A stretch of DNA of 23,227 nt from Spirochaetia bacterium (GTDB lineage: Bacteria > Spirochaetota > Spirochaetia > Treponematales > Breznakiellaceae), in assembly GCA_025997715.1 (NCBI GenBank), contig BNUY01000031.1:1-23227 (forward strand), written 5' to 3'. The notes under the pieces were generated by a model. The model was not told where the DNA came from. It ran no database searches and worked only from the letters and a program-made list of their open reading frames with translations. How positions within the stretch are numbered: the stretch's first letter is position 1; each line of letters starts with the position of its first letter. The translations under genes were made by a program, and so were the position numbers. This document shows, in pieces, positions 1 through 6,634 of the stretch.

Positions 1-1093
1 CTGAGTATACCGCAGGTATTACTCCGGCCCGCAAACATTCCTTGATGTCCGCAGCTTCTATGCTGTTCTGCTGTGCCTCATCTATCTCCCGCTCCTCGTA
101 CTCAGTTTCCAGTTCAAATCCATCGGAACCCTTGGCGGGAAACACATGGGGGATAATTCCCGCTTCAAGACAGTTCATCATATCCGTTTTATCAGGATAG
201 CCCTTGTCCGCTACGGTTTCGATAATGGGCAGGGAGAAGGCTTCTTTCACGCCGCTTGCCACCATTTCCAGCAACCCGCTATCCGCCGGATGGTCGGTAA
301 CCACAAAGTCCGCTACCAGGTGACTCCCCGCATCCACCGCCGTCTGTACGTTGTAGCACACATTAAAACCGCCATCGGCGACTTTCATCAGCTTGGATTC
401 CGGATCGGTCAGCGATAGCTGCTTCTTTCCCGTCTTCTCCATTTCCTGCTGATAACTTTCGTACCGTTCTTTCCGCTCCCGCAGCCCCTTCACCTTTTCT
501 TCTATCTCTTTCGGGCTGAACTGACGCGGGTCTCCCTCTTCTTTGTCCTCCGTATCCAGCATCAGCAGGTATTCGGTGATATGTTCGTCTATCCTCTTCA
601 ACCGGTCATCGAGCTTGCTCTGTGTAAAGTTCCGGTCCTTCGCATTCACCGCCTTGAACTTGCTCCCGTCTATGGCGATATATTCTTTCGTATACAGATG
701 CAGCGTGTCGCACAGCCGGTTGAACTCCCGGAACACTTCCTTCAAGGCTTTCCGGTTGTCTTTCCTGAAATCAGCTATGGTTCTAAAATCCGGCGTCAGT
801 TTATTCACCAGCCACATCAACTCCAGGTTCCGTTTGGCCTCTTTCGCCAGCCGCCGTGAAGACCGGATCGCATTAAAATAGCCATAGATATACAGCTTGA
901 GCAGATCCCGCGGATCATAGGGTGGCCGCCCTTCCGCACTCGGCGCCGCACGGTCAAATCCGCATTTAAACATATCCAGGCCGTTTACAAATGCGTCAAA
1001 TATCCTCACCGGATTTTCCGGGCCGATATAATCTTCCACTCTTTCGGGGAATAGTATCGTTTGCTGCCGCTCTATACCAACCTTGTACGCCAT
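1..1093 (-). CDS. IS1182-like transposase, 3' end outside the window
   Basis: The minus-strand frame is open from the ATG at 1093-1091 to the window edge, giving 364 residues. The N-terminus (MAYKVGIERQQTILFPERVE) and the PPYDPRDLLKLYIYGYFNAI stretch are typical of the DUF772-type N-terminal domain of IS1182-family transposases. An acidic residue in the IAIDGSKFKAVN motif (D142) and one in VADKGYPDK (D296) fit the first two members of a DDE catalytic triad. The third (Glu) and the C-terminus lie beyond base 1. Full-length relatives run about 450-550 residues, so the truncation is by the window, not by decay. The protein would cut and join element ends during transposition. Element ends could not be located. 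Confidence 0.9.
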   Translation of the reverse strand, partial: MAYKVGIERQQTILFPERVEDYIGPENPVRIFDAFVNGLDMFKCGFDRAAPSAEGRPPYDPRDLLKLYIYGYFNAIRSSRRLAKEAKRNLELMWLVNKLTPDFRTIADFRKDNRKALKEVFREFNRLCDTLHLYTKEYIAIDGSKFKAVNAKDRNFTQSKLDDRLKRIDEHITEYLLMLDTEDKEEGDPRQFSPKEIEEKVKGLRERKERYESYQQEMEKTGKKQLSLTDPESKLMKVADGGFNVCYNVQTAVDAGSHLVADFVVTDHPADSGLLEMVASGVKEAFSLPIIETVADKGYPDKTDMMNCLEAGIIPHVFPAKGSDGFELETEYEEREIDEAQQNSIEAADIKECLRAGVIPAVYS

Positions 1094-1478
1094 TGTCTCG
1101 CTCCTGCTTTGCTTCGCTCTCCCCTTTATAGCAGTTCTATCGCTTTTTGGCTAGTTTTCGGACGGTCTGCCCCCCCGCAAGTGTTTATTTCTTTCTAATA
1201 AGTACCTTTTTTGTTCCTCCTCATCGTATGCGCCAAGCCCTGCGCCTCGCGGGGCTCGCCCTATGAACCGCAGGGCTTACCCTATGGACCGTAGTGCCTA
1301 CTCTATGGACCGCAGTGCCTACTCTATGGACCGCAGTGCCTACTTTATGGACCGCAGGGCTCGCCCTCTGAACCGCAAGGCTCGCTCTATGGCCTGGGTT
1401 GCGGACCGCTCAGACCGTAGGGCAGATACGCCCGCAAACCGTTGGTTTGGTTCCAGAGCAGTTTTGAGGAGTTTCTGT
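1094..1478. other. intergenic gap with GC-rich repeat, no convincing gene
   Basis: This 385-base stretch lies between the divergent transposase and the next gene. The first part (about 1094-1200) should contain the 5' end of the insertion element, but no terminal inverted repeat could be paired because the other end is outside the window. Bases 1235-1244 (AAGCCCTGCG) and 1269-1278 (CGCAGGGCTT) form a perfect 10-bp inverted repeat. It leads into the 21-bp tandem repeat listed separately. The frame of the downstream gene is open back to 1263, but nothing there looks like a ribosome-binding site plus conserved protein. Confidence 0.6.
1263..1388 (+). repeat. six tandem copies of a 21-bp unit
   Basis: Six consecutive 21-bp units start at 1263, 1284, 1305, 1326, 1347 and 1368. 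The consensus is close to ATGGACCGCAGTGCCTACTC plus T. Read on the plus strand, each is seven codons, M(D/N)R(S/R/K)A(Y/R)(P/S), and five of the six begin with ATG. Central copies are nearly identical and outer copies diverge, as expected for slippage-driven expansion. The repeat is in frame with the gene starting at 1479, but the better start of that gene lies downstream. Confidence 0.9.
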
Positions 1479-2150
1479 ATGAATACCGATTATGTACCAA
1501 AAAAAGACGAAGAGTTTCACGTCTGGGCAACGAACTACAACAACCAAGCCCAGCTAAACGGGACCCGGTGGGGAGCAACTACCGCAGCCGGCGACCGTCT
1601 GATGGCCCTGTATACCAACTGGCAGGGCGCTTGGGCAAACTACCTGCTCCCGGATCGCGGTACTCCCACCACCACGGCAAAGAAGGAAGCCCGGAAAAAC
1701 CTGGATACCGGGATTCGGCTGTATTACAACACCAACATCCGGTTTAACCCCGAGGTAACGGCGCTGGACCGTTCCAATATGCGCCTCCCTATTCTTCCCG
1801 GGATACCGGCGGGGGACACCGGGCTGGCGGAGGGCGTGGGTTCTTCTATCAGCGCCGCCATCCGGCAGATCACCGTCTACTTTTTTCAGGAGCGCAGGAC
1901 CGGAATTCCGGTGAAGGGCCACCACAAGCCTGCCGGTGTACACGGGGCTGAGATTTGCTGGGCCATTCTGGACCATCACCCCGTGACCATAGAGGAGATG
2001 ATCCATTCGGTCACCAGCACCAGGAGCCCGTACCGTTTTAAGTTTGGGGAAGAGGAGCGGGGCAAGACCCTGTACTTTTGCATTCGCTGGGAAAACGGCC
2101 CGGATAGGGTGGGCGACTGGAGCGAGATTTTTTCGGCGTTTATTCCGTGA
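1479..2150 (+). CDS. conserved hypothetical protein, FN3-like C-terminus
   Basis: A 223-residue protein. The start was chosen at ATG 1479 because GAGGAG lies eight bases upstream and the protein-like sequence begins there (MNTDYVPKKDEEFHVWATNY). The same frame extends 72 codons further upstream, but that extension is the low-complexity 21-bp repeat plus Arg-rich filler. The middle has an LPDRGTPTTTAKKEAR linker and LRLPILPGIP-like Pro-rich strands. The C-terminal third (LYFCIRWENG, WSEIFSAFIP) has the alternating hydrophobic and Trp pattern of a fibronectin-III-like fold. No signal peptide or membrane segment is visible. I recognise the general type (repeated hypothetical proteins in spirochaetes and Bacteroidetes) but no function. 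Confidence 0.75.
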   Translation: MNTDYVPKKDEEFHVWATNYNNQAQLNGTRWGATTAAGDRLMALYTNWQGAWANYLLPDRGTPTTTAKKEARKNLDTGIRLYYNTNIRFNPEVTALDRSNMRLPILPGIPAGDTGLAEGVGSSISAAIRQITVYFFQERRTGIPVKGHHKPAGVHGAEICWAILDHHPVTIEEMIHSVTSTRSPYRFKFGEEERGKTLYFCIRWENGPDRVGDWSEIFSAFIP

Positions 2151-2176
2151 AGTAACGTACTAAAGGAGTTCTTCGA

Positions 2177-2398
2177 ATGGCTTATATGTGCATAAAATGC
2201 GGTTTACGGTGGACTAACCGTCCATTATCGGGACAGTGTCCCCGAGGCGGCAATCACCGGGTTGTTGCGGATGACGGGAAACCCGGAAAACATTGGCAGT
2301 GCTCAAAATGCGGGATTCGCGCCGGGGGTTCCACGCACCCGCTTGTCAACACCTGCCCACGTGGCGGCGGCCATTCGTGGAGGCGGTGTGGAAGCTAG
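2177..2398 (+). CDS. small double zinc-ribbon-like protein
   Basis: A 73-residue protein with AAAGGAG (about 2162-2168) before ATG 2177. It consists of two copies of a Cys/His module: CIKCG...L...CPRGGNH at residues 5-27 and CSKCG...L...CPRGGGH further on. Each has a CxxCG knuckle, a spacer ending in Leu, then a third Cys and a His, so each copy could bind one Zn(II). No other domain is present, so it may act as an adaptor or nucleic-acid or protein binder. The same C-x2-C-G / Leu / Cys / His layout recurs in the broken gene at 10686-11094. It lies 26 bases after the preceding gene and was probably co-transcribed with it. Function unknown. Confidence 0.7.
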   Translation: MAYMCIKCGLRWTNRPLSGQCPRGGNHRVVADDGKPGKHWQCSKCGIRAGGSTHPLVNTCPRGGGHSWRRCGS

Positions 2399-2536
2399 GT
2401 CTTTTGTGAACAAATCGCTCCGTTGGGGCGTAAAAATTAGCCTGAGGGCGTAAGGAGTTATTGCTTTTAACCCGGTTTTTGCCGGATAAAAGACTGTCCG
2501 TTGGACAGGTATATATGTTTTTGATAAGGAGTTTTT

Positions 2537-2701
2537 ATGGGTGTTTTGAACGAATTGCTTATGTCGGAACTTGCAAAGCTTCAAGAATCGGCAAAAGTCG
2601 GCACAGGGGATTACACTGTAGATGAGCCATCAACATCGATGGCGTGTGGTAATCGGTGTTTTGGCTCGTGTACAAAAATGTGTGCCAATACTGTCCGCTA
2701 G
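2537..2701 (+). CDS. RiPP precursor peptide, CXXX-repeat type
   Basis: A 54-residue ORF too short for usual gene callers. ATAAGGAG sits six bases before ATG 2537, an excellent ribosome-binding site. The N-terminal two thirds form a leader-like acidic helix (MGVLNELLMSELAKLQESAK, then a GDYTVDEPSTS linker). The last 18 residues, CGNRCFGSCTKMCANTVR, place Cys at 37, 41, 45 and 49, an exact CxxxCxxxCxxxC repeat. The next gene, 146 bases downstream, is a radical SAM/SPASM enzyme. Leader plus Cys-repeat core next to a radical SAM maturase matches the described CXXX-repeat target peptides. Inference: the enzyme installs thioether or other radical-derived links on the core. No protease or exporter is obvious nearby, and mature product and activity are unknown. 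Confidence 0.8.
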   Translation: MGVLNELLMSELAKLQESAKVGTGDYTVDEPSTSMACGNRCFGSCTKMCANTVR

Positions 2702-2708
2702 TTATCTG

Positions 2709-2764
2709 AGCAAGTTGCAAAACTAATTTGCTGTACGTTAAAGCAACGGTTTTGACAACTTGCT
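2709..2764 (+). promoter_or_regulatory. two-part hairpin between precursor and radical SAM gene
   Basis: The arm at 2709-2723 (AGCAAGTTGCAAAAC) pairs with 2749-2764 (GTTTTGACAACTTGCT) with a single bulged base. Inside it TTGCT (2728-2732) pairs with AGCAA (2742-2746). The hairpin starts eight bases after the precursor stop codon. No T-run follows, so it is not a classical terminator. A 3' stabilising or attenuating structure that raises precursor output over enzyme output would fit RiPP operons (inference). Confidence 0.6.
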
Positions 2765-2765
2765 T

Positions 2766-2787
2766 GTGGAGAAATCGATTTCTCCAC
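2766..2787. promoter_or_regulatory. perfect 22-bp palindrome upstream of radical SAM gene
   Basis: The 22 bases are exactly self-complementary, with 20-bp core TGGAGAAATCGATTTCTCCA centred on ATCGAT at 2776-2777. It sits 60 bases before the ATG of the radical SAM gene and directly after the larger hairpin. A perfect palindrome without loop bases suits a dimeric repressor operator better than an RNA hairpin. No promoter could be assigned with confidence. Confidence 0.5.
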
Positions 2788-2847
2788 TGTCTATAATACT
2801 GAAGGATGTTTGGAAAACTGAAGTCCTATAACTTAAAAGGAGTTACC

Positions 2848-3981
2848 ATGGAATCAAAAGAAAATCACTTCGCCCCCAGCCTTTGTGTTACGCACGATTG
2901 TAACCTTTCTTGCGTTTACTGCTATCAAAAACACTCCACAGGAGAAAAAATGACGCTTGAAACGGCGAAAAAGTGCGTGGACTGGATATTTGATAATGTC
3001 CCGCCTGATGTCGATGCGGTCGATATTGATTTTATCGGCGGCGAACCTTTACTTGAGTTTAAACTGATGAAGAGCGTCTATGAGTATGTTTGCGATAAAA
3101 AACCGGATATGCCCTATGTTTTATATGCAACAACTAACGGAACTTTACTAAACCCTGAGATGAAAGCATGGTTTACTACCCACAAAGATGAATTTCATTT
3201 AGGCCTTAGTCTTGATGGTAAAAAAGAAACCCACGACCACAACCGAAGCAATTCTTTTGATAGTATAGATATAGATTTTTTCCGCAAAAATTGGCCTGAA
3301 CAAAGTGTAAAAATGACACTTTCAGAATATTCTTTGCGCCATTTCGCATCCGATGTTCAATTTATTCATTCTTTAGGATTTGAATTAGAAGGGGTAAATC
3401 TTTTTGAGGGTGGTTTCGATTGGGATAAGGACGAATATTTAAGACTACTCGTTCCACAACTTCAAGAACTGGTGGATTTTTACGTTAGAAATGACCAACT
3501 CCCGCTGAATCAAATGTTTGATAAGCCGCTAAACCTTTGTGAAGCAAAGAACAAAAATCGGAAAAAGTGGTGCGGTATTGGTACAGGTACTATATTTTTT
3601 GATGTTGATGGTAAACGATACCCCTGCTCATATGTAACCCCTATGACCTTTCCACAACGCGAACTTAACGATATATTGGTCACAGATTTTACTAATGATG
3701 AAAATTTCATTGATGATAAATGTTTTAATGACTGTTACATTTTCCCTATTTGCCCAAGCTGTTCGGGTGCAAACTACACAGTCAATAAAACCTTTAAAAT
3801 ACGAAATAAAAGCAAGTGCCGCATACAAAAACTAATTGCTCTTTTTATCGCAGATTTGCAGGCAAAACGGATTCAGAAAAATCCGGCGCGTTACGATGAC
3901 ACGACATTATATTACACAATTGAGGCGATAAAGCAGATACGGGAGCGGTATCTGGGGGAATTTACAGGAGGCTGGTTATGA
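2848..3981 (+). CDS. radical SAM/SPASM peptide maturase
   Basis: A 377-residue protein. ATG 2848 was chosen over the in-frame ATG 2806 because AAAAGGAG ends six bases before it. The radical SAM cluster motif CxxxCxxC is C18, C22 and C25 (THDCNLSCVYCYQ), and the SAM-binding FIGGEP motif is at about 62-67. The C-terminal SPASM region has C242, C260, C292, C296, C302, C305 and C324, enough for auxiliary [4Fe-4S] clusters as in peptide-modifying radical SAM enzymes. The upstream gene encodes a CxxxCxxxCxxxC peptide, making this very likely its maturase, generating a 5'-deoxyadenosyl radical to crosslink the core. It fits the described radical SAM maturases of CXXX-repeat targets. No RiPP recognition element domain is obvious by eye. 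The stop overlaps the next start (ATGA). Confidence 0.9.
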   Translation: MESKENHFAPSLCVTHDCNLSCVYCYQKHSTGEKMTLETAKKCVDWIFDNVPPDVDAVDIDFIGGEPLLEFKLMKSVYEYVCDKKPDMPYVLYATTNGTLLNPEMKAWFTTHKDEFHLGLSLDGKKETHDHNRSNSFDSIDIDFFRKNWPEQSVKMTLSEYSLRHFASDVQFIHSLGFELEGVNLFEGGFDWDKDEYLRLLVPQLQELVDFYVRNDQLPLNQMFDKPLNLCEAKNKNRKKWCGIGTGTIFFDVDGKRYPCSYVTPMTFPQRELNDILVTDFTNDENFIDDKCFNDCYIFPICPSCSGANYTVNKTFKIRNKSKCRIQKLIALFIADLQAKRIQKNPARYDDTTLYYTIEAIKQIRERYLGEFTGGWL

Positions 3982-4322
3982 TTTTTTTTAAGCTGATTGG
4001 AGTAGCGCTCGTGGTGGCGCTCAACGCCTTTGGCTGGCGCACGATGTTCGGCACCGTGAATGAGTTTATCTACTCCCAGGCAAGAAGCCGTACTGCTGTG
4101 GAACAGGTTCAACAGGTGGCAAAACGCAAAGTGGCAACGGTAACAACAGACGCGCTGAATATGCGCGAAAAGCCCTCGGCAAAAGAGACGTTGATCAGGA
4201 CGCTGCACAAAGGAGAGCGCTTGATAATAAGCGGTGAAGTACAGAACGGCTGGGTTCCGGTAGAAATTGATGGAAAGCGCGGGTTTGTCAGCGATTCGTA
4301 TATTTCAATTGAGGAGGAGTAA
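3978..4322 (+). CDS. membrane-anchored SH3b domain protein
   Basis: A 114-residue protein whose ATG overlaps the radical SAM stop (ATGA), with AGGAGG upstream inside that gene. Residues 3-20 (FFKLIGVALVVALNAFGW) form an N-terminal membrane segment or uncleaved signal. Residues 50-112 are a bacterial SH3 (SH3b) domain: TTDALNMREKPSAKETLIRT, then LHKGERLIISGEVQNGWVPV and GKRGFVSDSYI, the usual signature. Such domains bind cell-wall peptides or protein ligands outside the membrane. The overlap with the maturase gene suggests translational coupling, but a role in the peptide pathway is only guessed. Confidence 0.85.
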   Translation: MIFFKLIGVALVVALNAFGWRTMFGTVNEFIYSQARSRTAVEQVQQVAKRKVATVTTDALNMREKPSAKETLIRTLHKGERLIISGEVQNGWVPVEIDGKRGFVSDSYISIEEE

Positions 4323-4323
4323 G

Positions 4324-4827
4324 ATGGATTGGAGTAAGGTGAATTTAGGGGCCGTTGGGGGTGTTGTCGGAGAGCTGGCGAATGCGCTTGTGCGTCAGCC
4401 CAGAGGAAAAGGCGGCGCATACGCCCGGCTCATTTTTGGGGGGCTTCTCGGCTGGCACATGTTTTATTTGGAAAAAACAGGGCGCGGCGTTCTTTATATT
4501 TTAAGTTTTATCGCATTGATGTTTGGCTGGCTTCCGCGTGTCCCTCTGCTGGGCTATTTTCTGAGGCTCCTTCTGGGTGTGCTGGGCTGGTATGGTATTA
4601 TCCCCATCGTGCAGTACATTGGCGCCGGCGCGTTAATTGTTTTTTTTGTCCTTGATATGCTTACCCTGTGGCATCAGGTGGACAAATTTAACGCCGAGGT
4701 CTACGCATATAACGAAAAATATAAAATCGCAGCCAAGGTAGGGCGAGGGGTTTCAACGGTGCTTTCTACCGGAGGTCAAATACAACAAATCAGAGGTCAA
4801 ATGCAACAACAAAAAAACCATGACTGA
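4324..4827 (+). CDS. TM2-like polytopic membrane protein
   Basis: A 167-residue protein starting one base after the previous stop, with GAGGAGG before ATG 4324. After a short cytoplasmic start and a Gly-rich RQPRGKGGAYAR stretch comes LIFGGLLGWHMFYLEKTGRG, close to the TM2 hairpin signature (Gly-rich helix, H-x-FYL-x-K-x-x-x-G). Further hydrophobic segments lie at about 58-80 (VLYILSFIALMFGWLPRVPL) and 95-120. The C-terminus is a Gln-rich, charged tail (GGQIQQIRGQMQQQKNHD) likely in the cytoplasm. TM2 proteins are often linked to phage-shock or SPFH-type membrane loci. Exact function unknown. Confidence 0.75.
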   Translation: MDWSKVNLGAVGGVVGELANALVRQPRGKGGAYARLIFGGLLGWHMFYLEKTGRGVLYILSFIALMFGWLPRVPLLGYFLRLLLGVLGWYGIIPIVQYIGAGALIVFFVLDMLTLWHQVDKFNAEVYAYNEKYKIAAKVGRGVSTVLSTGGQIQQIRGQMQQQKNHD

Positions 4828-4845
4828 GAGTAAACATGAGGAAGA

Positions 4846-5130
4846 ATGACCGGCACAACACAAGTTGCGGAATACGGCGAGGGCATCAGGTGGACAAGTG
4901 GATCGCCGCCCACGAAAAAGGTAATCGCATCGAGAATCGGATGGGAGAGCAGTTTTAGGAAATGCAGGAGATGCAATTTGAGAAAGAAGAAGGGGGAATA
5001 CAACCTAATTTTCTTTAACGGTGAACATTTTGCCCGGTGGTACAAGACCGCTGGTGGGATTGCTGCAACTGCGGCGGCGGTGGGGATCGGGAAGGCAATA
5101 CAAAAAGAGAAAAATGGTAATAAATTATAG
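4846..5130 (+). CDS. small hypothetical protein
   Basis: A 94-residue ORF with GAGGAAG immediately before ATG 4846. It has one CRRCN knuckle (residues about 40-43), a basic stretch (LRKKKGEYN), an IFFNGEHFARWYKTAGG segment and an Ala/Gly-rich hydrophobic part (IAATAAAVGIGKAIQ) that could be one short membrane helix. Only one Cys pair is present, so a full zinc ribbon is not supported. It sits between the TM2-like gene and the DUF1232 gene on the same strand with short gaps, so it is probably expressed with them. A competing 40-codon frame starts at ATG 4835 and looks less likely. Confidence 0.5.
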   Translation: MTGTTQVAEYGEGIRWTSGSPPTKKVIASRIGWESSFRKCRRCNLRKKKGEYNLIFFNGEHFARWYKTAGGIAATAAAVGIGKAIQKEKNGNKL

Positions 5131-5141
5131 GAGGATAGGTG

Positions 5142-5852
5142 ATGAAGGGTTCTGACAGTTTTGACGATGCCGAGTGGGAGTTTCTTAAAAATGTTAAAAG
5201 CGAGATTGGCGATGAGGATGATTTTCATGAGAAACAGAAGTATGTCGAAGAGGGGCTTGCGGGAAAAAACACCGGGCTGATTCAAAGGATATGGGAACAG
5301 GTTCAGTTGCTTGCAAAATACATTGCCAGCGATGAAACGCCCTGGATGGAGAAGATAGCGCCGCTCTTGGCTTTGGTGTATCTGGTAAGTCCTATTGACG
5401 TTATACCGGATTTTATTCCCGTGGCAGGCTTGGCCGATGATGCGGCGGTAATTTTGCTTACCATAAAGCAAATGTGGGAACAATTGAATGCCTTTTCGGG
5501 CGGAACACTGAAAGAGATTGATTCCTCAATTTTCAGGGATATCGCCGATAAATTCAAAAATGCTTGGCGTAAAATTAAAGCTGAAACCATTGAAAAAGAG
5601 CTGTCCTATGACGAAGCGTTGAAGTATTTCATTGCCCATAAAGATGATAACAAAACCATTGTTAAGGGGGCAATGATTAAAGAAGATTTGCCCGATGGGT
5701 ATGTTTCCATCGTACAGATATTTCTAAACAAGGGGAATGAGCTTGTCTCTGATTTATCGGGGAGACCCTTTGGGCGTAAACTAAAGGTAACAAGTCTGAA
5801 TACTGAACTGCGCAATGCTTTTAAGAAATCAGACTTGGTAATTGTGGAATAA
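5142..5852 (+). CDS. DUF1232 (YkvA-type) protein with shared C-terminal module
   Basis: A 236-residue protein. AGGAGG (5129-5134) precedes ATG 5142, preferred over the adjacent GTG 5139. Residues about 70-108 (ALVYLVSPIDVIPDFIPVAG, then LADDAAV) are the hallmark DUF1232 membrane-hairpin signature. The first 110 residues closely match the protein at 6627-7253 (EFLKN..., GKNTG...IW..VQ..., PW..K). Residues about 150-236 form a module beginning ELSYDEALKYFIAHKDDN and ending SDLVIVE, repeated almost whole in the next gene. DUF1232 proteins are small membrane-associated proteins of unknown activity. The four-gene paralogy suggests a complex or ordered assembly. Confidence 0.8.
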   Translation: MKGSDSFDDAEWEFLKNVKSEIGDEDDFHEKQKYVEEGLAGKNTGLIQRIWEQVQLLAKYIASDETPWMEKIAPLLALVYLVSPIDVIPDFIPVAGLADDAAVILLTIKQMWEQLNAFSGGTLKEIDSSIFRDIADKFKNAWRKIKAETIEKELSYDEALKYFIAHKDDNKTIVKGAMIKEDLPDGYVSIVQIFLNKGNELVSDLSGRPFGRKLKVTSLNTELRNAFKKSDLVIVE

Positions 5853-5864
5853 GGAGGTATCAAC

Positions 5865-6296
5865 ATGATTGTAATACTCGGAATTGTTTTAGTGATTGTT
5901 GTCCTTGTAGTATTGGGGGTTTTCGTACTAAAAAGCGGGAAAGATGCTCCCACTCAAAAACCGGGAAACGAACAGGGTGAAAACCCAATGGAAAGGCTGC
6001 AGGACAGATTGAGAGCTCTCATTGAAGAATTCACAACGGTGGAGCTGCTCTCGTACGCGGATGCCATGAAATATTTCATTGGGCATAAAAGTGACAATAA
6101 CAGCATTGCCAAGGGTGCAATGTTGAAGGAGATTGAAGACGAGAACTACTATCTTACTCAGGTGTTTCTGGATAAAGATAATAATCTTGTCTGTATGGAC
6201 TCAGGTAAACCACTGGGAAGAAAAATAAAAGTCACCAGGTTTGACGACGAGCTTCTTGGTGTGTTTAAAACAAAAGATTTGGTAATTGTGGAATAA
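5865..6296 (+). CDS. single-TM protein with shared C-terminal module
   Basis: A 143-residue protein with AAGGAGG nine bases before ATG 5865. Residues 1-24 (MIVILGIVLVIVVLVVLGVF) are one N-terminal membrane helix, followed by a charged Pro/Gln-rich linker. Residues about 58-143 (LLSYADAMKYFIGHKSDNNS ... KTKDLVIVE) match the C-terminal module of the upstream DUF1232 protein, including KGAM(I/L)KE, LGRK(I/L)KVT and the terminal DLVIVE. It is in effect that module with a different membrane anchor, which suggests the module is a cytoplasmic interaction unit brought to the membrane in several ways. Function unknown. Confidence 0.75.
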   Translation: MIVILGIVLVIVVLVVLGVFVLKSGKDAPTQKPGNEQGENPMERLQDRLRALIEEFTTVELLSYADAMKYFIGHKSDNNSIAKGAMLKEIEDENYYLTQVFLDKDNNLVCMDSGKPLGRKIKVTRFDDELLGVFKTKDLVIVE

Positions 6297-6307
6297 GGAG
6301 GATTTTT

Positions 6308-6634
6308 ATGGATGACAAAAATATAATACAAGTGATATGGGATGCAGTTAAGAAACTTGCATTAAAAGTCATCGAAATGGTTCGTCTGGCATTTGCTCAG
6401 GTTGTTAATTGGTTTAGAACCGTTGGAAGCCGTATTAAAGCAAAGGATAAAGATAATATTGCCTTTACCTTACACAGACTGCTTGAAAGCGGTGAACATG
6501 AAACCATACAGGGTATTTTCAATAAACGAACTGATGAATTCCCGGAAGACATGGTGCGTGATATTACCTCGCAGGAACTTGATGCTGATATGGCAGCAGC
6601 GCATGCAAATAAGGAGTTGGTAATTTATGAATAA
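6308..6634 (+). CDS. small helical protein with divergent C-terminal module
   Basis: A 108-residue protein with AAGGAGG before ATG 6308. Residues 1-45 form an amphipathic to hydrophobic helix (IWDAVKKLALKVIEMVRLAF) rather than a clear membrane segment. Residues about 52-108 (LLESGEHETIQGIFNKRTDE ... ELDADM...NKELVIYE) match the tails of the neighbouring proteins, best that at 6627, through the (S/D)G-x(3)-I-x-GIF core, the L-D-x-(E/D) segment and the LVIYE end. Its end overlaps the next gene by eight bases, suggesting translational coupling. Function unknown. Confidence 0.65.
   Translation: MDDKNIIQVIWDAVKKLALKVIEMVRLAFAQVVNWFRTVGSRIKAKDKDNIAFTLHRLLESGEHETIQGIFNKRTDEFPEDMVRDITSQELDADMAAAHANKELVIYE

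Noticed and set aside
1263..1478. Possible N-terminal extension of the gene at 1479, from ATG 1263
   Set aside because: The extension is a tandem repeat plus Arg-rich filler without a ribosome site, while 1479 has GAGGAG and starts protein-like sequence.
2453..2510. Promoter or terminator in the gap before the precursor peptide
   Set aside because: Two small hairpins are visible (about 2464-2492 and CTGTCC/GGACAG at 2494-2508), but no -35/-10 pair has acceptable spacing and no T-run follows, so no feature was called.
2806..2847. Earlier start of the radical SAM gene at ATG 2806
   Set aside because: The extra 14 residues precede a strong AAAAGGAG site for ATG 2848 and add nothing like the family N-terminus; a weak AAGGATG overlaps 2806.
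4797..5483. 228-residue minus-strand ORF
   Set aside because: Covers the opposite strand of the small gene at 4846 and the DUF1232 gene, both with good ribosome sites; no recognisable domain.
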